A stretch of DNA of 64,000 bases from Perognathus longimembris pacificus (GCF_023159225.1 NC_063172.1:38072832-38136831), one strand, 5' to 3'; positions 12,119 to 23,900 are shown, counted from the stretch's first letter. The notes: generated by a model not told the origin, from the letters alone. Translations and numbers: made by a program.

Positions 12119-12294
12119 TGAAGCTCTGGGTTTGATTCCTCTGCACCACATAAACAGAAAAAGCCAGAAATGGTACTGTGGCTTAAGTGGTAGGGTACTA
12201 TTCTTGAGCCCCCCCCCCCCCCCAATAAAAAAGAAGAAGAGGCACCTCAGGGACAGTGCCCAGGACTGGCAAAGAAAAAAAGAAGAAAGAAAAC
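12119..12294 (+). mobile_element. IDL-Geo-like SINE, 3' half with repeated part
   Basis: The first 87 bases repeat 11360-11446 with about four differences. A run of 14 C, an A/G-rich stretch and the Geo 3' end (CAGGGACAGTGCCCAGGACT) with its A/G tail follow. Together with 11310-11446 it makes one SINE split by the retrocopy. Confidence 0.75.
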
Positions 12295-13005
12295 AACCCT
12301 TTGTTATCAGCAAGCATTTTCTTCCTGTCATGGAATTTACTTTGCCAATGGCAACTGCCTTTTTTTGTTAAAAAGAGTATTTTTTTCAGTGAACTATAAT
12401 ACATGAAAACAAAGTAATATTTCATGTAATATAGTTAATATTTAAGAAAACTCAATATTATAGACCGCTTGTTAGTGCAGCATAGGTTATATATCTAATT
12501 TGTGGATTTTCTATTCCATTATTCTGATGAGTCAGTATTTTTAATCACCTTTCAATATTCTACTAATATAATTTAAATTTTGAGCCATTTGGAAAAAAAT
12601 CGTTTTTCACTATAGTATGTTAAAATACTTTCTTCCCATTGTATGTATTTTGTTTTAAATATAAAGTGATGAACCCAAAATAGTTACAAAAATATCCTAA
12701 AACAAATGAATATACTAATTATGGCTTTGTCAATATTTTTAATATCAGTGAGTTCACTAATTAGTTACAGATGCAATGGGATATAAGAATCTAGCATATG
12801 ATATTGACATAACTGCAATGAATATACTTCATGAAAATTCTGAAAATTTCTGATTATTTACTTTTTCTCCATGTATGTAAAGTACATATACATCAGGAAG
12901 CCAGCTTAATGGTGGAATATATTAGAGACAATGGCATTTGTTCTACAGCATTCTCTACTCTGATTCCACCTAGTTGGGTGTCAGTTATCTTGCCTACAAA
13001 TCCTA

Positions 13006-13075
13006 TTCAAGTAGAATGTTTTTCTTGTAGTCTCATGACCCTCACACATCTTTTGATACATTAGGTAAACATCTG
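13006..13075 (+). repeat. Copy 1 of a local dispersed duplication
   Basis: About 48 bases from TTCAAGTAGAATG to CATGACCCTCACA match 14193-14241 almost exactly. Weaker similarity continues to AACATCTGGT. Confidence 0.7.
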
Positions 13076-14192
13076 GTGCCTTCAAAAGAGCAGTGGCCTG
13101 AATGGATAAGTGATTTAGACATCTACCTTTATCTAAAAACTCATTGCTGGCTCCTGTCTAGGAATCATAGTTTTATCCAAGCACAGTTCCCTATTCAACC
13201 CCAGGCATCTGTGAATCTGGCTCCCAACAGTTACTCCTCCCTGAAAAGATCCACCTGGGTTGCTCAGATATCTCTTTCTGATTGAGAAGAGGTAGACACA
13301 AATTCAGGCCTCCTGAATTTCTTTTTCTGCCTTTTAATTATTCCAATAAATTCTCTCGCCTCTTGTATGGTGTAAAGCAGCAAGACTTTGTCTTTCCTTT
13401 GTCATTGTTACGTATATGATTTCCACAAGCTTGTAAAACCAAACAGATTATTGCTTATAGAAAATCTGCATATATTTTCCTAATGTGTCTTCACCACTAA
13501 TGAGTCCCCTTGATTTGAAAAGAGTCCTGAAAATAGCATCTTCTACTGATAGTCCATCAATCACATCATCACTTCATATTCAGATGGCACGGGACACTTT
13601 CTTGGTAGAGCTCTCAGCAGCAGTGCACTGTAACAGCACAAATTGTAAAGGAAATAGAAGAACGATAACCTGAACTCCTTACTTCTAGTTACTGCCTCCT
13701 TACATATATTCCATAGTACTTTGAGGATTTATCTCTGTGAACAAAACATTTTTTATGCGTCTCATGTAACATGAAAAGCTAAACTGATATGTAAGTCCTC
13801 ATAAATGTATAGACCTTAAAAGAATATCCAAGTCTAGGTAGAAATTTCAACTTAATTGTTTTAGCACTTTTTTTTACAAGTCTACTTTGCAGGTGTGCTA
13901 ATGATGATAATTGCTAATTTATTCAGTCTCCTTTTATCCACTTCTATTACTACTACAGAAAAAAAGAAAGAGGAAGGAGATCAGAAATGTCACATCAAGA
14001 GATTGTTTTCAGGGGGCGGGGCGGGGGGGAGTCCTCTTGTGAGGTTGCTTTTCATTCTTTCTCTTCCCCTCCAAAGTCAGAACAGAACTTACATTGTTTG
14101 CAAAGTTGGAAACAAATACGTTTTTCCTTTATAGTTCAAAGACTTAAATATCATATCCTCTAGAAACAGAATATGTGCTAGACATACGCTTC

Positions 14193-14275
14193 TTCAAGTA
14201 GAATGTCTTTCTTGTAGTCTCATGACCCTCACAGAGCTTTTCCTTTTTATAAATAAGGAAAACATCTTGTTCATA
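14193..14275 (+). repeat. Copy 2 of a local dispersed duplication
   Basis: Partner of 13006-13075, 1.19 kb away. TCTTGTAGTCTCATGACCCT is shared exactly and the 3' flank is related (AAAACATCTTGT). It does not resemble any SINE or L1 in the window. Confidence 0.7.
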
Positions 14276-16840
14276 GACAGGAAGACATGTAGGTTTAATT
14301 TTAAAGCTTTGGCTTTTAAAGGATTACTTGCTTTTTACTTTGTTCTTTCCTCAGTTTATTTTCTTTAAAAAAAGTATTTATAAAGTATTTCCTGAGCAAG
14401 GCAGTTTTCTCGAACTGGAGATCTATACATGAGCAAAAGATACACCTGTCATTTATAGAGGTTAGATCAGTATGAAGACAGAATTAACAATAATAAAAAA
14501 ATGGGATAAAATAGTGATAAATGCACCAGAAGAAAATCATGGTTGGAAAGGAGGTGAGGAAAGAGAGCAGATGTGTGTGGGAGAAGTGATGGGCTTCCTT
14601 CACTTTTAGATAAGGCTGCTGGAGAAATGTTTCATATGTAAGGAGGGTTTAATGTGTGCAGAGACCTGAATGCCATTTGAAATCTTCTTTCTCTGAGGAT
14701 TATTCACAGTCCCTTCTTCTGAAATGGCAGTCTCTGGTGGCTGTGGTAGAAGTCTACCTCCTTTTTTGACAGAATGTGTTCTCAATTGATTGTATCGTTG
14801 CTTTCTGCTAAACTGACAAGCTGTGGCTAAGGTGCATAAGAGCACAGCCAGATCATCTATAATTTAAGGGACACTGCCAAGGTTCAGTCAAAGGAAAAAA
14901 GAGTCAGGGATTCTTTAATGGTGCCACATTACCTTCTGAGGTTTTGCAAATTGAGTGTATTTATCTTGAGGCAGAAGTTTCATTTCTCCACTTATTAGAG
15001 GCAAGTTGGAATTGTATTCCTATCTGCTGATGGCAACCTGTGTCTGTACAATTCACCACTGGCCTTGTCTTCATATGTGGAGACAGTGTAGCAATATGAA
15101 GGGTTTCTGTAGCAGAAACTGGGAATGAGCTTTGTGTGTCATTGTCCTTTCCATCAATAACCAATAATGTTATTTCTTTATAAAAATCTAGTAGATGCAT
15201 AATCAACTTACTTTTTTTACTTTACAATGTACGTTTAATTGATTTCATAGATACATTTTATTTGGAGGCTGGCAATATAATAGACCCAGTTGACAACTCT
15301 TGTTGTAGCTAGACAATGATGATATTCCTGTGCATGACCCTAATATCATATGCTCATATTCTGTTAGCAGCCACCCCTAATCTTTATGCCCATATACATT
15401 TCCCTGGATCAATCTTTTCCTGAAATCACTTTTTAAAATTCATTTAGTTTTATTATTTCACATGAACAAAACCATTTTGTAGTTCAAATTACCCAGTGGC
15501 ATGAAAGTTATCAAGAAAGGTTAATTACATAAGAAGCTTGAAGGGAGAAGAAAATGCATGGCTGGAATTAGAATATAGCAGCAGTCTGAAGAAGAACAAT
15601 GAACAAGAGATACACTTTAAACAGAAATTTTTGTAAACAGAAAGTGTAAAATAGTTTTTAATCATAATGTTAATAAATCCACCCAGAAGCTTGGTATTTG
15701 GCCAGATTTCTGGAAGTTCTTTAAATTTAGTACAATAATCATGCTATGAATTAGAAATACATTTGTAATTAGCTATGTGATAATTATCTTGGCCAAGGCC
15801 ACATAATAACTCTGTTAGAGAACAGAGCAAGAATAGGGTATGAACTCAGACCAGTTAAGTTATTCCTTCTCTTCTAAATGACAACTAGAATATGGTAGGA
15901 CTACTCAAGGCACCTAAGAACAATTTAATATTTATTTGTCTTTATGTTATCTGCAATCCAAGAATCCTCAGTAGGTGTACACATGTATTAGTATATGAAT
16001 AAATGATAAAGTCCAGGAAGTTCAGTCAGACCAACTTATTGTTAGTAAAAAAACTTGGGGAAACAGCGTAATCACTAATTTATTACTGTCTTATTTCAGA
16101 GAAAGTGTCAAGAAATGGGAAAAAGAATTGAAAATATTTTTGTGATGTAGCCCTGTCCATCTAGTACAAATGTTTAACTTCTAAGTGAAATTAATTTGTA
16201 TAGACTAAAACTTGAAGTGAACTTTGACTTAAAATAAAATCATTCATGCATTGGATAATTATTTTTAAATATGCTTGGTTTTCTCACATTAAAGAACCAT
16301 GAGTGGTTTTCATTCTGAAATAGATAATAGAAATCACTTAAAACCAATATTATAAGATGTACCATTCTGAGTAGGTTTCAGGGAGTTTATTTTGTTTATT
16401 GTTTTCTTTTGTCTGTCAGTACTTATGTAAGAACTCTGGTTCACTACTTCATGAGCATGTTTAAGTGAACAAATCTGATGTTATTCACTAAAAGAAAGAA
16501 AGAAACATGGCCTGTTCTGTGACTGAGTTTTGGTTATGAAATTGAATAGCACAGACAAAACAAATAGATTATTTTTTAAAATAGCCTTTTTTTCCTTTAA
16601 GATAACCAATATTGAACATCCCAGGACACATTTTGATGATTAAAAATAAAGAGTATTTACCAATACACAGCAAAATGTGAGTGAACTGGGAGGTGTAACT
16701 TCACTTTTTAGTCCCCAGCTTCTCAATTATGAAGACTTTGCACATACGGAACAATGCAAGAACTCATGTAATATGCACATGTGGCCATAGTGCCAGCCAG
16801 TTCTCTGTTTTTTATTTGTGTTTTCAATCTGGATGCCCAA

Positions 16841-17005
16841 ATAATAAATTAATCATAAGGGAAAAGCTAGCTTATGGGCAGAAACATTTACCTTTTCCAA
16901 TATCATGCAAAGTGTATCTGTTACTTATCTGAGTGTGAATTTTAATTTCACAAGCACTACTACTAATTACCTACTATGAAAAAGTTGAAAAGGGTCATCT
17001 AATTA
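16841..17005 (+). repeat. Diverged direct repeat upstream of exon 7
   Basis: It aligns with 17959-18112. Shared words include AGCTTATG, AAATTTACC/ACATTTACC, GTTACTTATCTGAGTG and AATTTCACAA, with the same spacing and a few indels. Exon 7 lies between the two copies. Confidence 0.65.
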
Positions 17006-17245
17006 TGTAAAATGGAAAGCTTACTTATTTGTAATTATGTTTGTAATCATGCAACATGATTGAAAATTGGGGTATTTACTGTAAAGGTTTTACCAAGTTT
17101 ACTACAAAAATTAGTTAGCTCTTTCTCTGACTGTTTTGGTTGTAAGCCATTGAAAATGGTACTAAAATAGCTTCACAATTGTCCAACATTGGGAAAAAAG
17201 GCTGGCCAGTGTGTTCACTGAGTGATGAGTTTGCTTGGTTTGCAG

Positions 17246-17384
17246 GACCAGTGGTTTTGGCGAGTGAGAAACAACAGGGTGATGGATGGATACCCCATGC
17301 AAATTACTTATTTCTGGAGAGGCTTACCTCCTAGTATTGATGCAGTATATGAAAATAGTGATGGGAATTTTGTCTTCTTTAAAG
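17246..17384 (+). CDS. MMP16: MMP16 exon 7: start of hemopexin blades
   Basis: Internal coding exon of MT3-MMP, a membrane-anchored zinc protease that cleaves extracellular matrix and activates pro-MMP2 at the cell surface. The exon starts in phase 0 with [10 protein letters not shown] and runs through [17 protein letters not shown] to FVFFK plus the first base of a glycine codon. Counting back from the stop and assuming the 607-residue human length, it covers residues 362-408, in the first two hemopexin repeats. The acceptor is TTTGCAG and the donor is G|GTAAGC. The length of 139 bp (46 codons plus 1 base) joins in frame to exon 8. The hemopexin domain serves substrate binding and dimer contacts rather than catalysis. 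There are no breaks or stops. I recognise the protein sequence as MMP16; the closest alternative is MMP24 (MT5), which has a different tail. Confidence 0.97.
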
Positions 17385-17680
17385 GTAAGCATGTTTTCCA
17401 CATCTTCTCTGTCCTATGTTGGTCAGTTTTTTCCATTGACAACTATCATATATATAGATGAATAAGTAAATTTGGTTCTGATTAGGTAGCAGATGAATTT
17501 TATAAAATGAATTTATGTTCAATAGTGATACGTAAAATAAACATATACGATGCATATATCTTTTTAATTTTTACTTTATTACCCAACATATTCAAGTATA
17601 TATTCAAGTTTTGATGACATACTGTTCTCTAGGAACTTTATATTTAAATTAAAAACATCAAAAAATAAAAGAAATATAAT

Positions 17681-17810
17681 TCAGTTGCAGTGGCTCTTAT
17701 CTGTGTTATGGCTGCTCAGTAGGCTAAGCCCAGGAGTTGGAGATAAGCCTGGTCAACATAGCAATATCTTGTCTCAGATATATGAAAAATGGAAGAAAGA
17801 AAGAAAAGAA
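17681..17810 (+). mobile_element. B1/7SL-like SINE monomer
   Basis: AGTAGGCTAAGCCCAGGAGT, AAGCCTGGTCAACATAGCAA and ATCTTGTCTCA are Alu/B1-type words. An A/G-rich tail follows. Confidence 0.65.
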
Positions 17811-17958
17811 ATAGTCTTTTCTTTTAAATATTTTCCATAGAGTATTTGGAGTTGCTTTTTTTTCTTTATTGGGTGACATCTCTATCATAATTCATTTCCA
17901 CATATTATCCTTAAATTTTTACTTCAGTTATTCAGCTTATATAGATACCAGTAAAGCA

Positions 17959-18112
17959 AGAAATAAATCAAAAGGTCAAGAGAAGCTTATGAACAGAGAA
18001 ATTTACCTGCTTAAAAGCACATGTAATATGTTGCCAGTTACTTATCTGAGTGGTAAATTTCAATTTCACAAATGCTATTAGTTGCCTATTTTGAAAAAAA
18101 TATCACCTAATA
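17959..18112 (+). repeat. Diverged direct repeat downstream of exon 7
   Basis: Partner of 16841-17005, about 1.12 kb downstream, at roughly 70-75% identity by eye. It could be an ancient duplication or two copies of an old repeat I do not recognise. Confidence 0.65.
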
Positions 18113-18467
18113 AAGTCAACTATTCCTCTGTCCTCAAAATTGGACAACAGTAAACCTTGAACATGGGAAAACACAGGGAAGAGATAGACTGAGTTGGAGA
18201 ATTATTGTGACCTGAAACTGTGAAAAGAATATGACTGGATTTGGCAGTGAAAGCATGAAGGACTGAAATATGAATTTAAGGAAGCAAAGGGAAATTTCCA
18301 CCAAAATCAGGAATTGTTCTCATGATCAAACTGATATAATTTGATAAGGAAAATGAAAGCACAGGGAAACTCTTGTAATATTTTCAGTGAGGTTCAGACT
18401 ACCTCCATAAAATGAAAGTGTGTCCTTGGAATTTATTTTGTCTTGGCAGATTATACTTGATAATACA

Positions 18468-18560
18468 AAAAGGAAGGAAGGAAGGAAGGGAGGGAGGGAG
18501 GGAGGGAGGGAGGGAGGGAGGGAGGGAGGGAGGGAGGGAGGGAGGAAGGGAGAGGAAAAG
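18468..18560 (+). repeat. Polypurine (GGAA)n(GGGA)n tract
   Basis: About 90 bases of purines only on the + strand: AAGG repeats, then about 15 GGGA units, then A/G-rich sequence. Mirror-symmetric purine tracts of this kind can form triplex DNA. Confidence 0.95.
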
Positions 18561-18576
18561 AAAGAAAAAATAAAAG

Positions 18577-18811
18577 ATGGTACAAGCTACATGCCTGTGG
18601 CTTATATCTGTAATCCTAGCTACTTAAGAGCCTGTTATCTAAGGATCAAAGTTCAGATGTAGCCCAAGCAGATAATTCCATGAAACTTTTATCTCCATTT
18701 AACCACCAAAAAGACTGAAGTAGTATTGTGGCTTAAGGTGGTAGAGTGCTAGCCTTGAGCACAAAAGCTGTGAGTTAATGCCCAGGCCCTGAGTTCAAGC
18801 CATGGGACTAG
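18577..18811 (+). mobile_element. 7SL-like/Geo composite SINE
   Basis: The 7SL-like left part (TCTGTAATCCTAGCTACTTA) is followed by the Geo-type right part (TAGAGTGCTAGCCTTGAGCA, GGCCCTGAGTTCAAGCC). It ends in a CA microsatellite in place of an A tail. Confidence 0.8.
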
Positions 18812-18812
18812 C

Positions 18813-18856
18813 AACACACACACACACACACACAACACACACACACACACACACAG
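18813..18856 (+). repeat. (CA)n microsatellite
   Basis: A CA tract with one interruption (CACAACAC) grew from the tail of the SINE at 18577. Confidence 0.95.
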
Positions 18857-19119
18857 AACAAAAAGTACAGATTTTTATGACTATGTGAGTTCTGATGTCT
18901 CATGATGTTTTTCACACATACTGGTAGCTTGAAATTAGCTAGATGTGAAATACTTGGCCCATGTTTGCTTCCATAAAACAGAAAGAAAGAAAATACCACC
19001 TTTTGTTGTTGCTGGTAATATAATTACTATTTTTTTCTTTACTGTTGCTGAATAAGTATATAACTGAAGTGGATGTCTAATCTATCACTGATTAAGGCGA
19101 GGATACCACCTAAAGAATT

Positions 19120-19316
19120 TGAATCTTTGACGTACCCCTTGTGGTTACTGTATATGATTCTGGTACTCTGGATATTGTATATACGCTTATCTGAACTAGG
19201 GAAGAGAAAGAAAAATGAAGGAGGGTGTAACAAATATGATAAGAAATGTACTATCTTATTATGTAACTGTACCTTCTCTGTACATCACCTTATCAATAAA
19301 ATTTAATTTAAAAAAA
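19120..19316 (+). mobile_element. L1 3' end, sense
   Basis: CTCTGGATATTGTATATAC, then CTGTACATCACCTTATCAAT and AATAAAATTTAATTTAAAAAA. It is the same L1 3' end as at 5090-5480 but lacks most of the G-rich tract. Confidence 0.75.
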
Positions 19317-19879
19317 GAATTTGAATCTTATAAGCATGATATATGGAAGGAGATTTCTTCCCCTATACCCTTCTTTGCTCCCAAGAGTGGAAACAAAGAG
19401 AAGAGGAAAAGGCTAACCCCTTGGGCTGTTCCAGGAGGCCTTTTCCCCTGGCAGCATCAGTAGTGCTCTCTGACAGAACTGCCTGAGGGGAAACTGTCAC
19501 AGCCACAAACAAGTGGTGAAAGAGCTTTATGATGTCTCCCAGGCTCTTCAGTTTTATGCCCTGTGCTTTTCTCCCCTCACTGGTGGAATGGCTGGATTCT
19601 TTTCATATGTCATCAGCCAACATAAAAGGCCAGTCCTTTTATGTAAGCAATACTTTCAGATTAACACACAGCATTTTTAAAATGCCTAAAGTTAACTCCA
19701 ACATTCAATTATAAATTGCATCAGTGGAGATGGATCTTGTTTCTGATTTATTGATACCCTTTCAGTTCCCACATATAGTGTTGGGTACATAGTACATCCT
19801 CAGTAAATACTTTCAAAGATGTAGGTGGGAATGCAATCATTAAATTCAATGCATATTCTATAAGATTAAGAAAACTGAG

Positions 19880-20015
19880 GAAAGTGGTGTGGTTGAGAGG
19901 TATGGGGGAGAATGGTAAAGGGGTGAAATTGATCAAGATTCGTTGTCTTTACATACTACATTGTGGATGACAACTACTTTGTACAACTGCTTAAAAATAC
20001 AAATAAAAAATTTTA
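19880..20015 (+). mobile_element. Older L1 3' end, sense
   Basis: GGTATGGGGGAGAATGGTAA is followed by GATCAAGATTCGTTGTC and an A-rich end. This resembles older mammalian L1 3'UTRs. The subfamily is not certain. Confidence 0.45.
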
Positions 20016-20394
20016 AATGTTTTGAATAAAAAGAATGCCATGGAAACTGGAAGGGTCCTCAGGTAGCCGAGGGCCAGCTGTGAGTGAAAAGCTGAATGAG
20101 AATAAGCCTAAATTGAAGCTTCAATGTTAACACAAATTTTTTTTAAAAAAGCAATATCATGAAATACTAATTTGACTCCATATGTGTTCCTTATTTTCCT
20201 GGTACTAACAGCAACAACTGTGTATCCTGTCAGAAAGTATCTAACTTCTCGCACAGTAGTCTCTTGTGATCCATTGTACTCTTAGGGCAAAATTTGTTCT
20301 GTGGATCTGGTGATTTCAAAGACATCCCCCACCCCCACCCTCTGCTTATTACCTTGCTTGATTTACCCCACCTTCAGATTAAAACTCCCAGATG

Positions 20395-21200
20395 TAATGG
20401 CATCTGGTGGGGGGGGGGTGGAATCCCCCATCCCTCCAAGAGTCCACCACTCAGAGACAGTCTCAAGTAAAAAGATGAATTTATTGGGTAAGCTCGGGAT
20501 GGACCAGTCCCAGTTTTCAGAAAAACATATAACACAGAACAGGGAAGTGGCACAGAGACTTACTTCCAGAGGATTTCCAAGTACCAACAAACCAATTCAG
20601 CTCCAATGGAGAGCTGAATTGGGACGCCATGGGGACGACAGACACAGGACTAGAACATGTGGCATGGCGTCCTGGCACCTGAGCTGGCTTGCCCCTAAAT
20701 AGGGTCAGGTCAGGGGGCAGGGTCACAGGAAGCTCCCAGTTCCAAGCACTTGACAGACAGGTTCAGTAACCTATAGGCTATGTGCTGACCCTGTCTCTTG
20801 GGGTTCAGGAACTCCCATTACCTGGGGATGGGTCTTCCCTTCCTATAGGAATCCAGGCAAGCCCACCAAGAATTGGTGTGCAGATTCAGGGGGCATGGGG
20901 CACTACTGTTTACAGGGAGAGGGAAACTTCCAGGGCCTCTGAGCAGAGGGGTCTGGGGAGATAGTGGAGATAGAGTTAGCTTCTGACCTCTTTCCCTGGC
21001 CAGATCTGACCTCCATATTACACCGAATACGGAGAAGAGACATAAGTTCTCCTGCTCCAAACCAGTTATTCTCCAGAGGGAGCCAATAGCTCTGGTGATG
21101 CCACCAAGGTCACTATCACCCTCTGGTCTCTTCATCACCAGTGACAGAAGTGAAAAATAAAGCTCTAGAAACATGGCCTTCTGATAGAAGTCACAGCTTG
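20395..21200 (-). mobile_element. Probable ERV LTR, antisense
   Basis: A GC-richer block has a poly(A) signal on the minus strand (TTTATT at 20480-20485) and a TATTTA-type box on the minus strand at about 20696-20703. It is related to 32336-32740 over GCTCCA(A/G)TGGAGA, GAGCTGGC and CTAAATAG, and to 30790-30960 over CAGATCTGACCTCC. No gag, pol or env frame is seen. The ends are not fixed. Confidence 0.5.
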
Positions 21201-22529
21201 ACTAACCATCCCCACAACAATCACACACAATCACAAGGAAAGCCTCTGCCTAACACTAACTTCTTATGTAATTTATTCCTTCAAAAAGTCCAGATAGTGA
21301 CCATTTTGTGTTTATCTCCAGATAGCCAACCCCACTCTGCTCTCTGAGTCAGGAGGAGATCTTAGGTCTTTCTCTAGCAGCACAACCCCTTCCCCACCTC
21401 TCATGTACTTTTTATCCATAGCTTTACACTAGGACATCTACTTCAGAAAGATATTCTTTCCTCTCTTTCATGCTGTCACAGCCTCAGCATTTTTACCAAC
21501 ATTTCAAAAGTTGATGACCAAAGAATAAACAGTTTAGGTTAAAAAGCCTAAATACAGTCTCTATAACACATCCTTTGTTTCTTTCTTTGTCATTACTCTT
21601 ATTTCCTTACCATTAAAAGTGTAAAATTATTTGTGTGTCAGGGGCTGTATACTAAATAAGTCAGGCCAAGGTTCAATTTCTTTCTGGTAGACTTCTGTCT
21701 TATTAACTTCTTACTTATTGCATGAGTTAAGAATAAAATGAAAGCCTTAGTTTATGTGGCTATGTTTATAGGCCTATGCCAATTTGCCTACACTAGTCAT
21801 TGTGGATGACCATTGTAGAAGAAACTGTAGTGGATTTAAAGATTGTTTGTGCCTAAATTGCTCCATTCAGTAGCCCTCTGCATCTTCCTTTATCTGATCT
21901 TGGTCTTTGCCTTCCTGTCTTCACAGTGTTATTTTTTTTAATGTTATTTTCTCCTGTTTTCTAATAGAATGTAATTGTACCTATACTGAAATTACATTAT
22001 CCTTTATTATCCCTACTTAATGAAAATCTATGTTCAGATATAAAAGTATTAATTACATACTTGCTGAAAACTTTATATGTTAATGTTGCTTTTATCTTAC
22101 ATAATGACATGAGTATTTTAGTTATAAAGTATATTGTCTTAGTAGTATAAAAATAAGCATATCACCCATGTTAGTTTTCCAACACAGCATCACAGGACAA
22201 AGAAATGTGGAGTCAGAGCCCAGACACTAACAGTTAGAACTTCTAAGTCCTAGAGAAAGCATTGGTCAGTAAATGTGTTTCAGGAAACCATAGTAGAGAG
22301 TCATGCAGTAGAACTAAGAGTCACACAGAGCAGTACTCATCGAAGGTAGTCTATTGCTACAACATGCATAATGATGAAGTGCTGAACTATAACTTGCTTC
22401 AGTAATGAGGGGTATTTGAAAATACCCATTATTCTCATGTTGCCTAACAGATATTCAAAGTAAAACATGAAATAATTATATTAAAAGCCACAGCAATAAA
22501 GAAAAACCTCTCTTTACCATATCTTGAAG

Positions 22530-23035
22530 CTTATTTTGCTTAGCATCATCTTATATGATCATATATACATAGCTATTGAGCTATTGTGTCCCTTTGCTAG
22601 GATAATCTTAGACATATGCTAATTATTTAATGTACTATGTGAAGTTATTTCTATTTTCTTTAGTTTATTTCCTGTGGTTTATCCCATTATCATGTACTTG
22701 ATTTTGGTACCCCGGGTATTGTATATACATTTATCTGAATTAGCGAAAGGAAGATCTCAATTTTTTTAAGTAGGTAGGATTACAGGCCTGAGCCACCTGC
22801 TTCCTAAATATTTCTAAGGGATTTTTTTTCAAAATAGTGAGACAAAGGACATAGGGTGAATCAATACATCAAGGGTACTCACAAGACAATATGTTTGAAA
22901 TGAGCTTTATAACTTGAGGTGGGGAGATAGTGGGAGAAAAATGAGAGAAGACAAGTCTGACAAGAACTGTACTCACTAGCTTATGCATGTAACTGTAACC
23001 CCTCTGTACGTCACAATAAAATTAAATTTTAAAAT
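22530..23035 (+). mobile_element. L1 3' part, sense, with an internal foreign insert
   Basis: CTTAGCATCATCTTATATGA, GGTATTGTATATACATTTAT and the end CTCTGTACGTCACAATAAAA follow the L1 3'UTR order seen elsewhere. About 80 bases at 22752-22831 do not belong to L1 and match 23850-23932. Confidence 0.75.
22752..22831 (+). repeat. Insert in L1 copied from nearby (partner 23850)
   Basis: It shares GATCTC, a T run, GGATTACAGG, then CTGAGCCACCTGCTTCCTAA and ATATTTCT with 23850-23932. The copy crosses from SINE into the SINE's flank. Confidence 0.75.
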
Positions 23036-23359
23036 TGAAATAATTAAATCACTACCATGTATCATGGCTAGTATAAAGTTCAAGAGTATTTATAAAAACA
23101 CAAAAATACTGCCCCCCAACTATAAAATTTATAACATCAAGTCTATTAAGTATTCTTCTGGATATGGTATCTAGTGTTATAAGAAAAGAACTATGAAATA
23201 AAATCATCCACATTGCAAAGAAAAAAATCTTTACCTACAAACCAATATGTGTATCCAATATGTATAAACCAATGTATATCTAGATTGTGTTCAAACTAGC
23301 TTTACCAATTGATAAGTGAAGTTAGCAAAATTGTAGGAGACAGCGTAATTATAGAAATA

Positions 23360-23412
23360 TCAGATGTTTGTGTGTGTCTGTGTGTATGTGTATTTGTGTG
23401 TGTATGTGTGAA
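23360..23412. repeat. TG-rich microsatellite
   Basis: Imperfect TG/TATG repeats. A further TG tract with a GCGCGTGCACGCGC-like core lies at 23662-23697. Confidence 0.85.
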
Positions 23413-23694
23413 GAGCTTAGAAACTCTCAGTTTTTACCCTTTCTAAGCTATTTCTAAGGTAAAATCTTAGTGTGTCTCATTTTCATGAATATTGGTAAAA
23501 GATATGGAAATCATCAAAGAATACAGTAGGGCCATACTGGACCACAGCATAGCCATGTTCACAATTTTACTGACCCCCATTTCTGAAGGAGTGATATAAA
23601 GAAGACCAGGTAAGCCCTGCGCCTGCAATCAATTTCATTGTACAAACTTTAAGAACTTGAGTTGTGTGTGTGTGTGTACATGCGCGTGCACGCG

Positions 23695-23900
23695 CATGAA
23701 CTCAAGGCCTGGATGCTGTCCTGAGCATCTTTTGCTAAAAAGTAGTGTTCTACTATTTGAGCCCCAGCTCCACTTCCAGCTTTATAGACTAATTGGAGAT
23801 AGAGTCAGATAGACTTTCCTAACTTGGCTGTCTTTAAACCATGATTCTCAGATCTCCTTTTTTTTTTAAGTAGCTAGGATTACAGGTCTGAGCCACCTGC
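23695..23900 (-). mobile_element. 7SL-like/Geo composite SINE, antisense
   Basis: ATGAACTCAAGGCCTGGATG, GAGCCCCAGCTCCACTTCCA and TAGCTAGGATTACAGGTCTG are the reverse of the composite seen at 18577. Its 5' end and flank were the likely source of the insert at 22752-22831. Confidence 0.75.

Larger units (their letters stand above)
12300..16840. other. Intronic stretch without nameable elements
   Basis: AT-rich unique sequence apart from the 13006/14193 duplicate pair. There is a G/C-rich tract (GGGGGCGGGGCGGGG) at about 14013-14029. No splice-bounded exon of MMP16 or any other gene is recognised. Confidence 0.5.
1..17245 (+). other. MMP16: MMP16 intron 6 (3' part)
   Basis: Intronic sequence runs up to the acceptor TTTGCAG of exon 7; the 5' end lies outside the window. 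It holds L1 3' ends (2948-3950, 5090-5480, 10790-11280), IDL-Geo and composite SINEs, a processed transcript inside a SINE (11447-12118) and microsatellites. The stretches 5480-6880, 6980-9860 and 12300-16840 contain no gene or repeat I can name. The frames there are short and lack any recognisable protein. Confidence 0.85.

Noticed and set aside
11862..12331. Minus-strand frames with poly-Val or poly-Trp
   Set aside because: The same triplet repeat read in other frames. Flanking residues are UTR-like and SINE-derived.
11715..12371. 218-codon + strand frame with 26 histidines
   Set aside because: It crosses the CAC repeat and then runs through the SINE and its poly(C). It is antisense to the retrocopy and has no family pattern, so it is an artefact of the repeat.
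20301..20702. 133-codon + strand frame
   Set aside because: It lies across a probable LTR in the opposite direction and matches no retroviral or host protein I know.
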